From Verrucomicrobiota bacterium (GTDB taxonomy: Bacteria; Verrucomicrobiota; Kiritimatiellia; SS1-B-03-39; UBA6053), in the NCBI GenBank assembly GCA_020831625.1, contig JAFIGD010000019.1, positions 1 through 64,000 of the forward strand: 64,000 nucleotides of DNA, written 5' to 3'. A model generated the notes under the pieces. The model had not been told where the DNA came from, made no database searches, and was given only the letters and a program-made list of their open reading frames with translations. The position numbers and the translations under genes are program-made. Positions within the stretch are counted from its first letter, which is position 1; every line of letters starts with the position of its first letter. Shown piece after piece: positions 48,953 through 58,635 of this stretch.

Positions 48953-50580
48953 AAACCCTTTTACTTGGCGTGGAAAGCAGCGGTAAAACCGCATTGGTTC
49001 GGGCCTTGACCGGTGCCTCCGGAGAGAGCGCCCGCTTTCGCGGCACCACCCTGGCTTGCGAGACTTATGCCTGGGAGGACATGACGCTGATCGACAGCCC
49101 GGGCATTCTGCGCAGTTCTGACAGCCATACCACCCGCAGCGCGCTGAAGGCTCTGGAAAAAGAAACGCATGTGCTGCTGGTGCTGAACGCCCGGCATCTG
49201 GACATGCAGGTGCCGGAACTGCTCCCGCTGCTGGCCAGTAAATCGGGTGCGATTGTTCTCACGCATTGGGACTCCGCCAAAGCGCATCCGCAGGCCGAAG
49301 CCTCGCTGCAAACCCTGCGCACAGCCTCGAATTTGACCGTAATTCCTCTGGACGCCCGCAAAGTGCCCGAAGCGTTGCGCGCGGAACTCAAAGACGCCCT
49401 GACTTATCCCCTGCCCTTTCCGGCCAATCTCCCGCCCCTGCCCGCCCTGCGCGAAGCGAACCGCCGCGATGTGTTCTCGATTCCGGTGCTGGGCGGCGTG
49501 CTGGCGCTGCTCCTGCTCTTCGGTCCCGCCTGGATTGCGGTCATGGGCGCCAACGCCTTCGCCGAAGCGCTGTACGATCCGCTTTATGCACTCCTGGAAC
49601 CCGTGTTGGACTGGTTTGCGGCGCAACCCGTCTGGATCGATGCGATGCTGGCGGGCGAATACGGCTTTGTGGCCATGTTTCCCTTTCTCCTTCTCTACGC
49701 CTTGCCGACCGTTTTGGTGTTCGCGCTCTTTCTTTCGCTCCTCAAAACCAGCGGACTGGTGGACCGGCTCACGGTGGCGCTGGAAGGCTGGCTGCGGCCG
49801 GTGGGGCTTAGCGGCCGCGACCTGGTGCGGGTGGTGATGGGTTTCGGCTGCAATGTCCCGGCGGTCATCAGTACCCGCGCCTGCTCCGGCTGCAGCCGGG
49901 GCGCGGCGGTGCACGCCATCTCCTTCGGCTCCGCCTGTTCCTATCAGCTCCCCGCCACCCTCGCGGTTTTCGCCGCTGCAGGCATGACCGGACTCGCGCC
50001 GGTGTTCATGCTCTGGCTCGGTATCACAACCCTCGTCTATGTGCGGTTCACCACGCCAAAAATTCTGCGTGACAGCCTCAACAAACTCCAACTCCCCCCC
50101 TGCGATCCGGTGCAATGGCCTTCCTTGCGCAGCGTGTGGCAGGAGGCCTGGCAAACCCTGCGGCAATTCCTGCAACTCGCCCTGCCGGTGTTTTTTGTGA
50201 TCTGCTTTGTGGCCGCGCTCCTGCAGCTCACCGGACTCCTCGATCTGCTTGCCCGTCTCAGCGCCCCGCTGATGGCGCTCTTCAATCTTCCCGGCGAAGC
50301 CGCCACCGCCGTCATCCTCGGCTCCATCCGCAAAGACGGACTCGCCATCGCCCTGCTGGATGCCGACTGGGACGCACTCAAAGTGCCGCTCACCACGCCC
50401 GCGCAGGTGCTCACCGCCGTTTACCTCGCCGGCGTTCTCCTCCCCTGTCTGGTCACCCTCTGGACCATCGCCCGCGAGTTCACCTGGAAATATGCAAGCC
50501 GCCTCTGCCTCCGCCAAGTCCTCGGGGCCGCGTTCTTTTCGTTGATCCTCGCATGGACGGGCTCTGTTTTCGGCGTATAA
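48949..50580 (+). CDS. FeoB-like ferrous iron (metal) transporter, short form
   Basis: The 543-residue protein starts at a TTG overlapping the previous stop. A small G domain has the P-loop GVESSGKT (7-14) and DSPG (49-52), but the guanine-specificity motif NKxD is replaced by THWD, so nucleotide preference may differ. The membrane part has the FeoB gate GFGCNVPAVISTRACSG, the second gate segments and a Cys pair (CSGC). It is about 200 residues shorter than E. coli FeoB. Metal specificity is inferred from the family and the Fur-like site. Confidence 0.8.
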   Translation: MKTLLLGVESSGKTALVRALTGASGESARFRGTTLACETYAWEDMTLIDSPGILRSSDSHTTRSALKALEKETHVLLVLNARHLDMQVPELLPLLASKSGAIVLTHWDSAKAHPQAEASLQTLRTASNLTVIPLDARKVPEALRAELKDALTYPLPFPANLPPLPALREANRRDVFSIPVLGGVLALLLLFGPAWIAVMGANAFAEALYDPLYALLEPVLDWFAAQPVWIDAMLAGEYGFVAMFPFLLLYALPTVLVFALFLSLLKTSGLVDRLTVALEGWLRPVGLSGRDLVRVVMGFGCNVPAVISTRACSGCSRGAAVHAISFGSACSYQLPATLAVFAAAGMTGLAPVFMLWLGITTLVYVRFTTPKILRDSLNKLQLPPCDPVQWPSLRSVWQEAWQTLRQFLQLALPVFFVICFVAALLQLTGLLDLLARLSAPLMALFNLPGEAATAVILGSIRKDGLAIALLDADWDALKVPLTTPAQVLTAVYLAGVLLPCLVTLWTIAREFTWKYASRLCLRQVLGAAFFSLILAWTGSVFGV

Positions 50581-50859
50581 TCCCCTCATGAGTCAAACAA
50601 ACCCCTCCCCGCTGCCGGTGGAGGCGTATCCGCAGAGGCAAACGGGGATCCATTGTCCGCCGCGCTGCTGCCGGATCATTTTGTGATCATGCGGCAGGCG
50701 TGACCAAGGCGGAGGTCTGGACGAGCCAATGGTGCCGCTGCCGGGAGACCGCGCGCCTGTTGCACCTGGGAGAAGCGAAAGACCTCCGGCGGGAGAACAA
50801 CAATGACGGCATTCGTTTTGTGGTGGTCGCCAGGGTGCGGGTGGACGCATAGATATCCT
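50581..50859 (+). other. Gap with a possible gene relic
   Basis: No full gene is seen. A GTG at 50700 opens a 50-codon frame, VTKAEVWTSQWCRCRETARL ... IRFVVVARVRVDA, ending at 50852. It has the look of a real protein end but matches no family I know, and frames upstream are broken. It is either a relic or chance. Confidence 0.3.
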
Positions 50860-51288
50860 TCATTGTTCCAGCATCCTATGGGCATTCTTCAGCCGGGTGT
50901 CCGCCCGCGTGATCAGGACAAAAACCACAGCCGAGAAAACCGGCAAGAAAATGAACAGCGGGAAAATAAGGGTGAATACAATCCCCACCAGACCGAAGCC
51001 GATGACAACTGATTTCGCACATCCTTGTTCCTTGTAAGGTGTCATCCATCCGGTTGTGAGGTTCTTGCATGCTGTCCCCGTAAACTGCCCCTGGCCGCGG
51101 AGACCCGCCACTCTCAAATGGTCACCGTCGGCAATCATCGCGGGGGATGGTGTCTTCAGAAGCACCCTCTCTCCATTGAGATTGAAAAGGGAAAGATGTG
51201 TGGTGGTGGTCATGGTATCTCCCCCGCCACTCACTTGGGTAGTTCGTTCAAGCCCCGAAATTATTCCGTCGATTAAGGTGAGGTCCAT
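50860..51288 (-). CDS. Unidentified membrane protein with N-terminal soluble domain
   Basis: I start at 51288 (MDLTLIDGIISGLERTTQVS), giving 142 residues; the frame upstream overlaps the antiporter gene and is not coding-like. A small beta-rich region (HLSLFNLNGERVLLKTPSPA, DGDHLRVAGLRGQGQFTG), OB-like by eye, is followed by WMTPYK and two membrane segments (about 90-130). Function unknown. It lies 60 bp downstream of the antiporter gene in the same direction. Confidence 0.6.
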   Translation of the reverse strand: MDLTLIDGIISGLERTTQVSGGGDTMTTTTHLSLFNLNGERVLLKTPSPAMIADGDHLRVAGLRGQGQFTGTACKNLTTGWMTPYKEQGCAKSVVIGFGLVGIVFTLIFPLFIFLPVFSAVVFVLITRADTRLKNAHRMLEQ

Positions 51289-51349
51289 GGCTGGTTCATT
51301 CTGAAGGTTAGAGGGTCCATAGGCGGAAATCCATGGTTGAACAAATCCG

Positions 51350-53071
51350 TTACGCCTTCCGCTTCGCCTGACTCTCCCGCTGACCGCGGCGGAGGATTTC
51401 GAGCAGTTCGGAGGCGGAGGTGGCGCGAAGCAGATGAGAGCGCATTTCTTTTTGCGAGACACAGCGGGAGATGCCCTGCAGCAACTGCAACTGCACACTG
51501 GGATCCTCCTGAGGCGTCAGCATCAGAAACACCATGCGCGTCAGCCGTCCGTCGGCGCTGTTCCACTCCAGCCCGTGCATGCTCCGGGCGTACACCACCA
51601 CCGGACGGTCCAGATTCTCGAGGCGGGCATGCGGTAGTGCCACCCCGCCTTCAATCGACGTGGTCATTTCCTCTTCACGCTCCAGCACTGCGCGGGTGAC
51701 CTCACTGAGCGCCAGTCCGGAGAGTTCGCCCTCCACGCTTTGACACAGCTCGCGAATCGCGTCCTCGCGGTTCTTGGCCACCAAATCCACCCGGATATGG
51801 TCCACTGGCAGGAACGCGAGCCAGTCAATCTGCTCAATTTTATGCAGCAGCCGCCCCATCATCGGTCCGGAAATCACCGAGGTCACAATCGCGCCGAACA
51901 CAATCGCCACGTAAACCGTCTCGGAAATCACCCCGTATTCCAGCGCCAGCATCCCGATGATAATCTGCATCTCCCCGCCGGGAATATGCGCGTCCGCGAT
52001 CAGCCGGCTGTGCAGTGAAGGCTGACCAATCAGCCGTCCGCCGATATACGCCGCCACATAGCGGCCCAAAATCCCGATCCCGAGAATAAACAGCACCAGG
52101 AAAAGGTCGAAGTTGCCTAAAAAGTCAAGTTTCAGACCGATCGCGGTAAAAAACAGCGGCACCAGAATCGCCTGAACCATCTGATCGAAAATGTGCCGGG
52201 TGCGTTCGGACAGCCGGGGGGATTCACCCGCCATAATTCCGGCGATAAAAAAGCCGAACAGGGCGTGAATGCCGATCCAGGTGGTGATCATGCCCCCGGT
52301 CAGTCCGGCCACCACCACCAGGGTCAGCGAGCCCGAGGGCTCGGGCACGCGTTTGCGCTGGAAAAACCCGAGAATCCCGTCAAAAATTTTCGATCCGTAG
52401 GAGAGGCAAAAAACGGCGTACACAATCGTCGCCCCGAGCACAAATCCCATCTGCATCAGCGTCATGCCCGCTTCTGTGACCACCCCGAGGATCAGCGCGA
52501 ACACAATCCAGCCCGCCACATCGTTGATGGTCAGGGCGGACATGATCAGCAGCCCCAGATCCGTTCGGTAAATTTTCAGATCCTGAAGCACCCGGGCGGT
52601 GACCGGCAGGGCGCTGATGGTCATGATCACCGCGATAAACAGCGAAAAAATCACCCGGCTTCCGTCCGGCCCCATGTAATGCACTGGCAGGTACATGCAG
52701 GGAATAAACGCGATAATCATCGGAATCGTCAGGTCGCAAAACGACAGCTTCATCGCCTGGTGCCGCTGACGCCAGGCGGTCGCGAAATTCGTTTCCAGTC
52801 CCGCTTTCAGCAGAAACAGCAGGATGCCCAGCCACGCCACCGTGCCCAGCATCTTCATCTGCACCGGATCCGACGGAAACATTTGCGCCTGCAGCGCCGG
52901 GGCGATCCGCCCGAAAATGGTCGGACCGAACAGGATCCCCACGAGGATCTCCGCCGTGATCGACGGCTGTCCCATACGGCGGAACAGCTCGCCCAGAGCC
53001 CGGGCACAGCCCAACAACAGGGAGATTTGCAACAGGAAAAGCAGGATGTTGTCTTCGGTAAGGAGATGCAT
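51350..53071 (-). CDS. Cation:proton antiporter fused to a PTS EIIA (type 2) domain
   Basis: Start at 53071 (MHLLTEDNILLFLLQISLLL), behind GGAG; ATGs at 53083 and 53131 are also in frame. 573 residues: a Kef/NhaP-type CPA2 membrane domain (about 1-400; LGELFRRMGQPSITAEILVG, LTINDVAGW ion-binding Asp) and a C-terminal EIIA fructose/nitrogen-like domain (about 425-570) with the phosphorylatable His in VALPHARL. The fusion suggests that antiport is tuned by the PTS phosphorylation state. The gene stands alone. Confidence 0.88.
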   Translation of the reverse strand: MHLLTEDNILLFLLQISLLLGCARALGELFRRMGQPSITAEILVGILFGPTIFGRIAPALQAQMFPSDPVQMKMLGTVAWLGILLFLLKAGLETNFATAWRQRHQAMKLSFCDLTIPMIIAFIPCMYLPVHYMGPDGSRVIFSLFIAVIMTISALPVTARVLQDLKIYRTDLGLLIMSALTINDVAGWIVFALILGVVTEAGMTLMQMGFVLGATIVYAVFCLSYGSKIFDGILGFFQRKRVPEPSGSLTLVVVAGLTGGMITTWIGIHALFGFFIAGIMAGESPRLSERTRHIFDQMVQAILVPLFFTAIGLKLDFLGNFDLFLVLFILGIGILGRYVAAYIGGRLIGQPSLHSRLIADAHIPGGEMQIIIGMLALEYGVISETVYVAIVFGAIVTSVISGPMMGRLLHKIEQIDWLAFLPVDHIRVDLVAKNREDAIRELCQSVEGELSGLALSEVTRAVLEREEEMTTSIEGGVALPHARLENLDRPVVVYARSMHGLEWNSADGRLTRMVFLMLTPQEDPSVQLQLLQGISRCVSQKEMRSHLLRATSASELLEILRRGQRESQAKRKA

Positions 53072-53189
53072 ACCCGTCTCCATAAAAGCCCGCTCCGAAA
53101 AAATCAACCTTTTCAGGAGAATCCTGTTCAATGAAGGTAACGAATCTCCAAACGGATCGTTGACGGAATGAAAAATCGACCAATGATTT

Positions 53190-54611
53190 TTAAGATCCCA
53201 ACAGGCTCCGGGCCAGGTTCGCCCGGTCGGGCTTGAGTCCGGTATCGTCCGGCAGCGGCCGGTACTCGACCGGAATCATGTATCCTGGCAAAATCTCCCG
53301 CAAACGGGCCGTCCAAACCCCGGGCTCGAATTCCCCGTCGCTCGCACGCAGCCAGGCCACGGGCCGGGCCCCGAATTCCGCGTCCGGCTTGGGGGTCACC
53401 ACCACCGTGTCCGCGCCGCTGATTTCCTGCAAAGCCCGCTCAATCTCTTCGGGCTGTATGTTTTCGCCTCCGGAAATGAACCGGTTGTCCTTGCGGCCGG
53501 TCACGGTCAGATAGCCGTCCTCCAGCGTGCCCAGATCTCCGGTCGGCAGCCAGTCGTTTTCCAGCGTCAGGGGCTGCACCGCCCCGTCCCGCCACTCCCC
53601 CAGGGCGAGCACATGCCCCCGCACCAGAATCTCCCCGTCGGTGTTCACCCGCACCATGCGGTGATCCAGAACCGCGCCGTCGGTGCTCAGGCGCTTCGCG
53701 ATCGGAGTCACCTTGCCGGTGGTGCAAATCTGCGAGGCGGTTTCGGTCATGCCGTAGGTCGGATGCACCGGAATGCCCGCCTCCAGCGCCTGCCGGACCA
53801 GACGCCGGGGAATCGGAGCCCCGCCCAGAAGCACGCACTGCAGTTGACGCCCGGCCTCCGCAACCCGCGGATGGGCCAGCATTCGGATCAACTGCGTGGG
53901 CACCAGCGAAAGATGGGTGATCTTATGTTCCAAAACCGCGTCCACCGGATCCCGTCCAGCCTCCGGCAACTCAATGCACGTCCCCGACAGCATGCAGCGA
54001 AACAGCACCGCCATGCCGCCGACATGATACAGCGGCAAACTGAGCAGATACCGGTGACGCTGGTTCATGGGCAGATTCCGGTTCGCCCCCAGCGCCGAAT
54101 AATAATGTGCCTCCAGCGTGTGCACCACCGCCCGCGGCGTTCCCATCGACCCGGTGGTGTACAGACACGTAGCGGGCGCCTCCAGATTCAGCGGAGACGG
54201 GGCCGCCCCGCCACCGTCCAGAAAGCTCGCGTCGCACAAATCCCCCATCCGCACACAGGGAACCCCGGCCAGCAAAGGATCCCCCTTGTCATCGCAAATT
54301 TGCAGGGCCGGATCCAGACGGCGGGCCCGGTCCTTCAGCGCGGCGGCCGGCAAACGGGTGTTCAAGGGACACAACACCGCCTCGATGCGCAGACAGGCGA
54401 ACAGCAAGGGCACCCAGCGCCATTCCGGTCCGGCCGAAACCACCACCCGGTCGCCGGGCCCGAGCCCGAACTCGTTCACCATGCGGTGCCGAATCTGCTG
54501 GGCCGCCTGATGCAGCACCGGATACGAAAATCCCCGCCCGCCTTCCGACCAGCCGATCTGGTTGGGCGCCATGCGGGAAATATCATACAGCGGACAGGTG
54601 ATCCCGCTCAT
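53190..54611 (-). CDS. menE: MenE-like o-succinylbenzoate-CoA ligase (AMP-binding)
   Basis: The 473-residue protein is an ANL-superfamily ligase. It has P-loop YTTGSMGTPRAV (the usual Lys is Arg), the A5 motif YGMTETASQI, the A7 motif PTGDLGTLEDGYLTVTGRKD and the MenE-like FISGGENIQPEEIE, with the catalytic Lys in TGLKPDRANL. Size and the ISGGENIQPxEIE motif favour OSB-CoA ligase of menaquinone synthesis over acyl-CoA ligases, but no other men gene is in the window. Its ATG overlaps the mgtE stop by 4 bp. Confidence 0.75.
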   Translation of the reverse strand: MSGITCPLYDISRMAPNQIGWSEGGRGFSYPVLHQAAQQIRHRMVNEFGLGPGDRVVVSAGPEWRWVPLLFACLRIEAVLCPLNTRLPAAALKDRARRLDPALQICDDKGDPLLAGVPCVRMGDLCDASFLDGGGAAPSPLNLEAPATCLYTTGSMGTPRAVVHTLEAHYYSALGANRNLPMNQRHRYLLSLPLYHVGGMAVLFRCMLSGTCIELPEAGRDPVDAVLEHKITHLSLVPTQLIRMLAHPRVAEAGRQLQCVLLGGAPIPRRLVRQALEAGIPVHPTYGMTETASQICTTGKVTPIAKRLSTDGAVLDHRMVRVNTDGEILVRGHVLALGEWRDGAVQPLTLENDWLPTGDLGTLEDGYLTVTGRKDNRFISGGENIQPEEIERALQEISGADTVVVTPKPDAEFGARPVAWLRASDGEFEPGVWTARLREILPGYMIPVEYRPLPDDTGLKPDRANLARSLLGS

Positions 54612-56191
54612 GTCATATACGGACCGAGCAGCCAGCCGTTGATGCTGAAGAAAATAAACACGCCGCTGATATCCACACAGGTCGTGAGCGCCGGACTGGC
54701 CACCAGGGCGGGGTCCACATTGAAACGCGAGGCCGCCAGAGGCAAAAACGCGCCCAGCAGAGTTGAGCTGACCACCTGAAGGGCCAGAGCCAGCGACACC
54801 GCAAAACCGATATAGTAGAGACTCAGGGGTTTGCCGGGGGCCGGAACCTTCACGTTGCCGATCACTTCATACGCCTCCTCCGCCCCGCGCCGGTATAGCC
54901 CGAATTCATCGCCGGGAGAAAGGCCGGTCTGTTCAGGAAAATTGCCGGTGGACAATTCAAGCGGAATCCAGTCACCGCCAATCTGTGCAAAGAGATTTTC
55001 GGTGGGCACCGACTCCGCCAGAACCGGGGCGGGACTGCTTCGCGAGCCGAAAAACATCACCCGCCCGAACGCCACCAAAGAAAGGGCCACACCCAGCAGA
55101 ATCGCAATGCGCGCCTCTTTAAACAGCACTTTGAAGATATCCCGGGGCTTGATTTCCTGCAGGGCCAAAGCCCGCACCACCAGAGTGGCAGACTGACTGC
55201 CGGTGTTGCCGCCGGTATCCGCCAACATCGGAATAAAAATCGCAAGCAAAGGGAGAAATTGGATCAGCGATTGATTTTCCTGGATAATCATCCCGGAAAA
55301 CAGCCCGATCAGCGCCAGCGGCAGAATCCACACAATCCGGTTGCGGAAATGGTTGAGCACCGGGGTGGACATATATTCGCGGGCCGAGTGCGACCCCGCG
55401 ATCGCCATCAGTTTTTCCACGTCCTCCTGCTGTTCCTGACGAAGAATGTCGATCGCGTCGTCGTGGGTCACGATGCCCACCAGCAGGTTGTCGCCGCTCA
55501 CCACCGGAATCGCCAGCAAGTCGAATTTTTCAATCTTGCGGGCGACCTCCTCCTGGTCGTCGTTCACATTGACCGCGAAAATATCGTCATTCATGATGTC
55601 GCGGACAAACTGCTCCGGCTTGGAGAGAATCAGCTTCCGCAAGGATACCAGGCCCAGCAGTTGATGCCGTTCATTGACCACGTACACGTAGTAAATCGTT
55701 TCTTTGGCGGGGGCCTGAACGCGGAGCTGATTCAAAGCGGCGGAAACGGTCACATCCGGCCGCAGCACCGCGTAGTCGGTGGTCATCACCGAACCGGCGG
55801 TGCCCTCCTCGTAGGACGCCAGCCGACGAATGTCCTCCCGCTCGGCTTTGGCCACCAGCGGAAGAATTTCATCACGGACCTTTTCATCCAGTTCCAGCAC
55901 CAGGTCGGCGCGCTCGTCCGCCTCCATTTCCTCCAGCAGCTTCGCCATGTCGCGCCGCCGCTCCCCGCTGGCCAGGTCCACCTGAAGATCCAAATCAAAG
56001 TGCGGAAAAATCCAGGCCCGCTTCTCCACGCTCAGCAGGTGAAGCACCGACCAGATTTGGTCCAGCTCCATCTCCTCCAGCGCCTCGGCGACACTGGCCG
56101 GGTGATGGTCTTCGCAAAAATCAATCAGCCCCTGGCGGTCATCGTTGGCCAGCAGCTCTTCAAGGTTCATGGGGGGAGAATCGATATCCAT
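54608..56191 (-). CDS. mgtE: MgtE magnesium channel with an extra loop domain
   Basis: The 527-residue protein starts behind AAGGAG at 56191. It has an N domain (about 8-125), paired CBS domains (about 130-255) that gate the channel by Mg2+, a plug helix and a five-helix membrane domain with the pore motif MLADTGGNTGSQSATL. About 75 residues (383-457, acidic, W/P/G-rich) are inserted after the third membrane segment, where MgtE normally has a short loop. The insert would lie outside the inner membrane. It overlaps menE by 4 bp. Confidence 0.92.
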   Translation of the reverse strand: MDIDSPPMNLEELLANDDRQGLIDFCEDHHPASVAEALEEMELDQIWSVLHLLSVEKRAWIFPHFDLDLQVDLASGERRRDMAKLLEEMEADERADLVLELDEKVRDEILPLVAKAEREDIRRLASYEEGTAGSVMTTDYAVLRPDVTVSAALNQLRVQAPAKETIYYVYVVNERHQLLGLVSLRKLILSKPEQFVRDIMNDDIFAVNVNDDQEEVARKIEKFDLLAIPVVSGDNLLVGIVTHDDAIDILRQEQQEDVEKLMAIAGSHSAREYMSTPVLNHFRNRIVWILPLALIGLFSGMIIQENQSLIQFLPLLAIFIPMLADTGGNTGSQSATLVVRALALQEIKPRDIFKVLFKEARIAILLGVALSLVAFGRVMFFGSRSSPAPVLAESVPTENLFAQIGGDWIPLELSTGNFPEQTGLSPGDEFGLYRRGAEEAYEVIGNVKVPAPGKPLSLYYIGFAVSLALALQVVSSTLLGAFLPLAASRFNVDPALVASPALTTCVDISGVFIFFSINGWLLGPYMT

Positions 56192-56270
56192 GATCTCTCC
56201 TTATCGAAAAGGGTTGTGGTTGGCGAGAAAGACTACATTAGAATCGTGTGAACGCAACCCCTCTCCCCGG

Positions 56271-57524
56271 TTAAGGCCGGGAAAACCGGGCCCGCGAACG
56301 CAGGCGGCGGATGGCCCGCCGCCGTTTGCGCGTCCGGCGGGAATCAATCGTCTGATGATAATGGAACACCAGTTGGTGCACAATATTTTCAATGCTGTTT
56401 TCGCCGGCCAGCACCCGGGCCGCCTCCCCGCAACGCTCCCGCAATTCGGGTTCATCCATCATGCGCAGCATCGCGGCGGTCAAAGCGTCGGTGTCATCCG
56501 GCGGAAACAGCAATCCGGTCTGTTCCGGACGGATCAATTCGGGAATCCCCTTCGCGGCCGGGCCGATCAGCGGCAACCCGAAACTCATGGCCTCCAGCAG
56601 GCTCACCGGCTGGTTTTCCGTCTTGCTCGCGGTGACAAACACCTGACCGATCCGCGGCAGGTTCCGGCGCACCAAATCCACATGCGGCACGCTGCCCGTG
56701 AACAGAACTCGATCACCCAACCCCAACGACACCGCCTGCGCCTCCAGATCCTTGCGCGCCGGGCCGTCGCCCGTCACCACCAGCCGCGCCTCCGCGCGCC
56801 GCTCCGACACCGCCTGAAACGCCCGCAGCAGCACCGGCAGCGATTTCTCCTCCGACAGCCGTCCCACATACAGAAACACAAACGTGTCCTCCACTCCGAG
56901 GTTTTTCCGCTCCGCGGTAACGGCTTCTTCCGGCACAAAGTCGTAGCGCGGAATCCCGTTGGACATCAAATGCGGAATTTTCTCCGCCCCCCGGTCGGTC
57001 AACTGCTGGGCCACACTCCGGCTCGGCGAAAGAATCCGGTCACAATGATTGTAAAAAAAGACCGAATAGCGCCACATCATCTCCTGGGTCAGCCGATGAT
57101 TGGGCAAATGGAACTGCTTGAGGTATTCCGGCTCGGCAAAAAAGGTGTGAAAGGTGCCCACCAGCGGCTTGCGCAGCATTTTGGCCAGCATCACCCCCTC
57201 CCAGCCGCAGCCCCACTCGGTGTGCACATGCACGATGTCCGGCCGGAACCGCCGCAGCGTCGGCAGATTCGGCGCCACTGTGGGAATCGCGATCCGCAGC
57301 CCCGGCTGGCGCAGACTGGGCAGACTGATGGCCACATCCCGGATTTTCGCCGCCAGTTCCCCCGACCGCTCAATTTTCCGTTTGGTGTTCTGCCCGAAAT
57401 TTTTCGGGCGGAAAATCATCACCTGATGCCCCTGCCGCGCCAATTCATTGGCCTGATTGATCACGGCGGAGCAGACACCGGAAACGTGCGGCAGAAAACT
57501 GTCAGTGAAGATCGCGATATTCAT
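56271..57524 (-). CDS. Glycosyltransferase family 4 (PimB/MgtA-like)
   Basis: The 417-residue GT-B enzyme has MNIAIFTDSFLPHVSGVCSA (acceptor-domain glycine loop), IVHVHTEWGCGWEGVMLA, LVGTFHTFF, and the donor-site pattern FLYVGRLSEEKSLPVLLRAF, FVTASKTENQPVSLLEAMSF with the EX7E glutamates. It resembles enzymes that add sugars to diacylglycerol or phosphatidylinositol. A C-terminal basic tail (SRRTRKRRRAIRRLRSRARF) could bind the membrane. It follows 80 bp upstream of mgtE, probably as its own unit. Confidence 0.85.
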   Translation of the reverse strand: MNIAIFTDSFLPHVSGVCSAVINQANELARQGHQVMIFRPKNFGQNTKRKIERSGELAAKIRDVAISLPSLRQPGLRIAIPTVAPNLPTLRRFRPDIVHVHTEWGCGWEGVMLAKMLRKPLVGTFHTFFAEPEYLKQFHLPNHRLTQEMMWRYSVFFYNHCDRILSPSRSVAQQLTDRGAEKIPHLMSNGIPRYDFVPEEAVTAERKNLGVEDTFVFLYVGRLSEEKSLPVLLRAFQAVSERRAEARLVVTGDGPARKDLEAQAVSLGLGDRVLFTGSVPHVDLVRRNLPRIGQVFVTASKTENQPVSLLEAMSFGLPLIGPAAKGIPELIRPEQTGLLFPPDDTDALTAAMLRMMDEPELRERCGEAARVLAGENSIENIVHQLVFHYHQTIDSRRTRKRRRAIRRLRSRARFSRP

Positions 57525-57570
57525 GGGTATCGAACTTGCATTCCGCGGGACGGACTGGCAAGCCTAAAGC

Positions 57571-58599
57571 ATGTCCGACTGCGCATCCGCCTCCTGTCCC
57601 CGGTCTTTGTCCATTCGCGGCCACGGCCTCGCCGGGGCGCTGCTGGCGGAAACAGCCTCCGCCGCCGGCTTTCAGGTCAAGGTCCATGACGCCGGCCTCC
57701 CCGCCGCCAGCCGGGTCGCGGCCGGACTCTTCACCCCCGTCACCGGACAGCGGCTGCGCCTCAGTTGGCGGGCGGAAGACGCCCTGCCGCTCTGTCACCG
57801 TGTCTATCCCGCCCTCGAACAAACGCTGGGCGTTTCGTTCTACACCCGCCTGCCCACCCTGCGCATCTTCTCCACCGCCGCCCAGCGGGAGGAATGGGCC
57901 GAAAAGCCCTGCGCGGACTGCGTTCAGACCCGTCCACTGCCCCCGCTGCCAATCCATGCCCCCCACGGCGGAGTCTGGATTGAAGGCGGCGGCTGGGTCA
58001 ATGTGCCGGTGCTTCTCGACGCCCTCCGGGCCCGGCGCGTCGCGCGGGGCGAATGGGGTGAACATGCGGACACCGATCTCCGGATCGACTGTACCGGACA
58101 TCACGCCGCCCGCCATCCGCTCTGGCGCGAAACCGGCTGGCGCAACGCCCGAGGGGATGTGCTCACCGTCGAAATTCCCGGACTCCCCGGCGGCCGCATT
58201 TACAGCTTCGACAAATTTCTCATGCCGCTGGGAAACGGACAGTTCCGGCTCGGAGCCACCTACGACTGGGAGGAGACCGAACCCGTTCCCACCGCCCGCG
58301 GCCGTCAGACGCTCGAATCCGCGCTCCGCGCCTTCACCGACCTCCCGTACCGCATCCTCGATCACCAGGCCGGTGTCCGCCCCGTCGCCGTCGCCCGGGT
58401 TCCCGTCGCCGGACCGCATCCCGACCATCCCCGCGAATGGATTCTGAACGGATACGGAAGCAAAGGCGTGCTCTACGCCCCATGGATGTGCCAAAACATC
58501 CTCCAGTACTGGCAGCACAAGGCCCCACTCCCCAAAGAGACCTGGGCCCCCCGCCGCATCCAACGCCAGCGCGACCGAAATTCGACAAACGCTCTTTAA
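57571..58599 (+). CDS. DAO-family FAD-dependent oxidoreductase
   Basis: The 342-residue protein has an N-terminal dinucleotide motif variant SIRGHGLAGALLAETASAAG (GxGLAG instead of GxGxxG), then GLFTPVTGQRLRLSW, GGWVNVPVLLDALRA and a C-terminal LDHQAGVRPVAVARVPVAG and NGYGSKGVLYAPWMC, the closing FAD-binding stretch. It is similar in build to the MnmC C-terminal oxidase or glycine oxidase. The substrate is unknown. It is divergent from the glycosyltransferase (46-bp gap). Confidence 0.75.
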   Translation: MSDCASASCPRSLSIRGHGLAGALLAETASAAGFQVKVHDAGLPAASRVAAGLFTPVTGQRLRLSWRAEDALPLCHRVYPALEQTLGVSFYTRLPTLRIFSTAAQREEWAEKPCADCVQTRPLPPLPIHAPHGGVWIEGGGWVNVPVLLDALRARRVARGEWGEHADTDLRIDCTGHHAARHPLWRETGWRNARGDVLTVEIPGLPGGRIYSFDKFLMPLGNGQFRLGATYDWEETEPVPTARGRQTLESALRAFTDLPYRILDHQAGVRPVAVARVPVAGPHPDHPREWILNGYGSKGVLYAPWMCQNILQYWQHKAPLPKETWAPRRIQRQRDRNSTNAL

Positions 58600-58635
58600 A
58601 ATTGCTGTTATTTCAAGAAAAAACCCGACAGTCGG

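Noticed and set aside
48961-50589. 542-codon open frame opposite the FeoB-like gene
   Set aside because: Arg/Glu/Gln/His-rich mirror translation; the plus strand encodes clear FeoB motifs.
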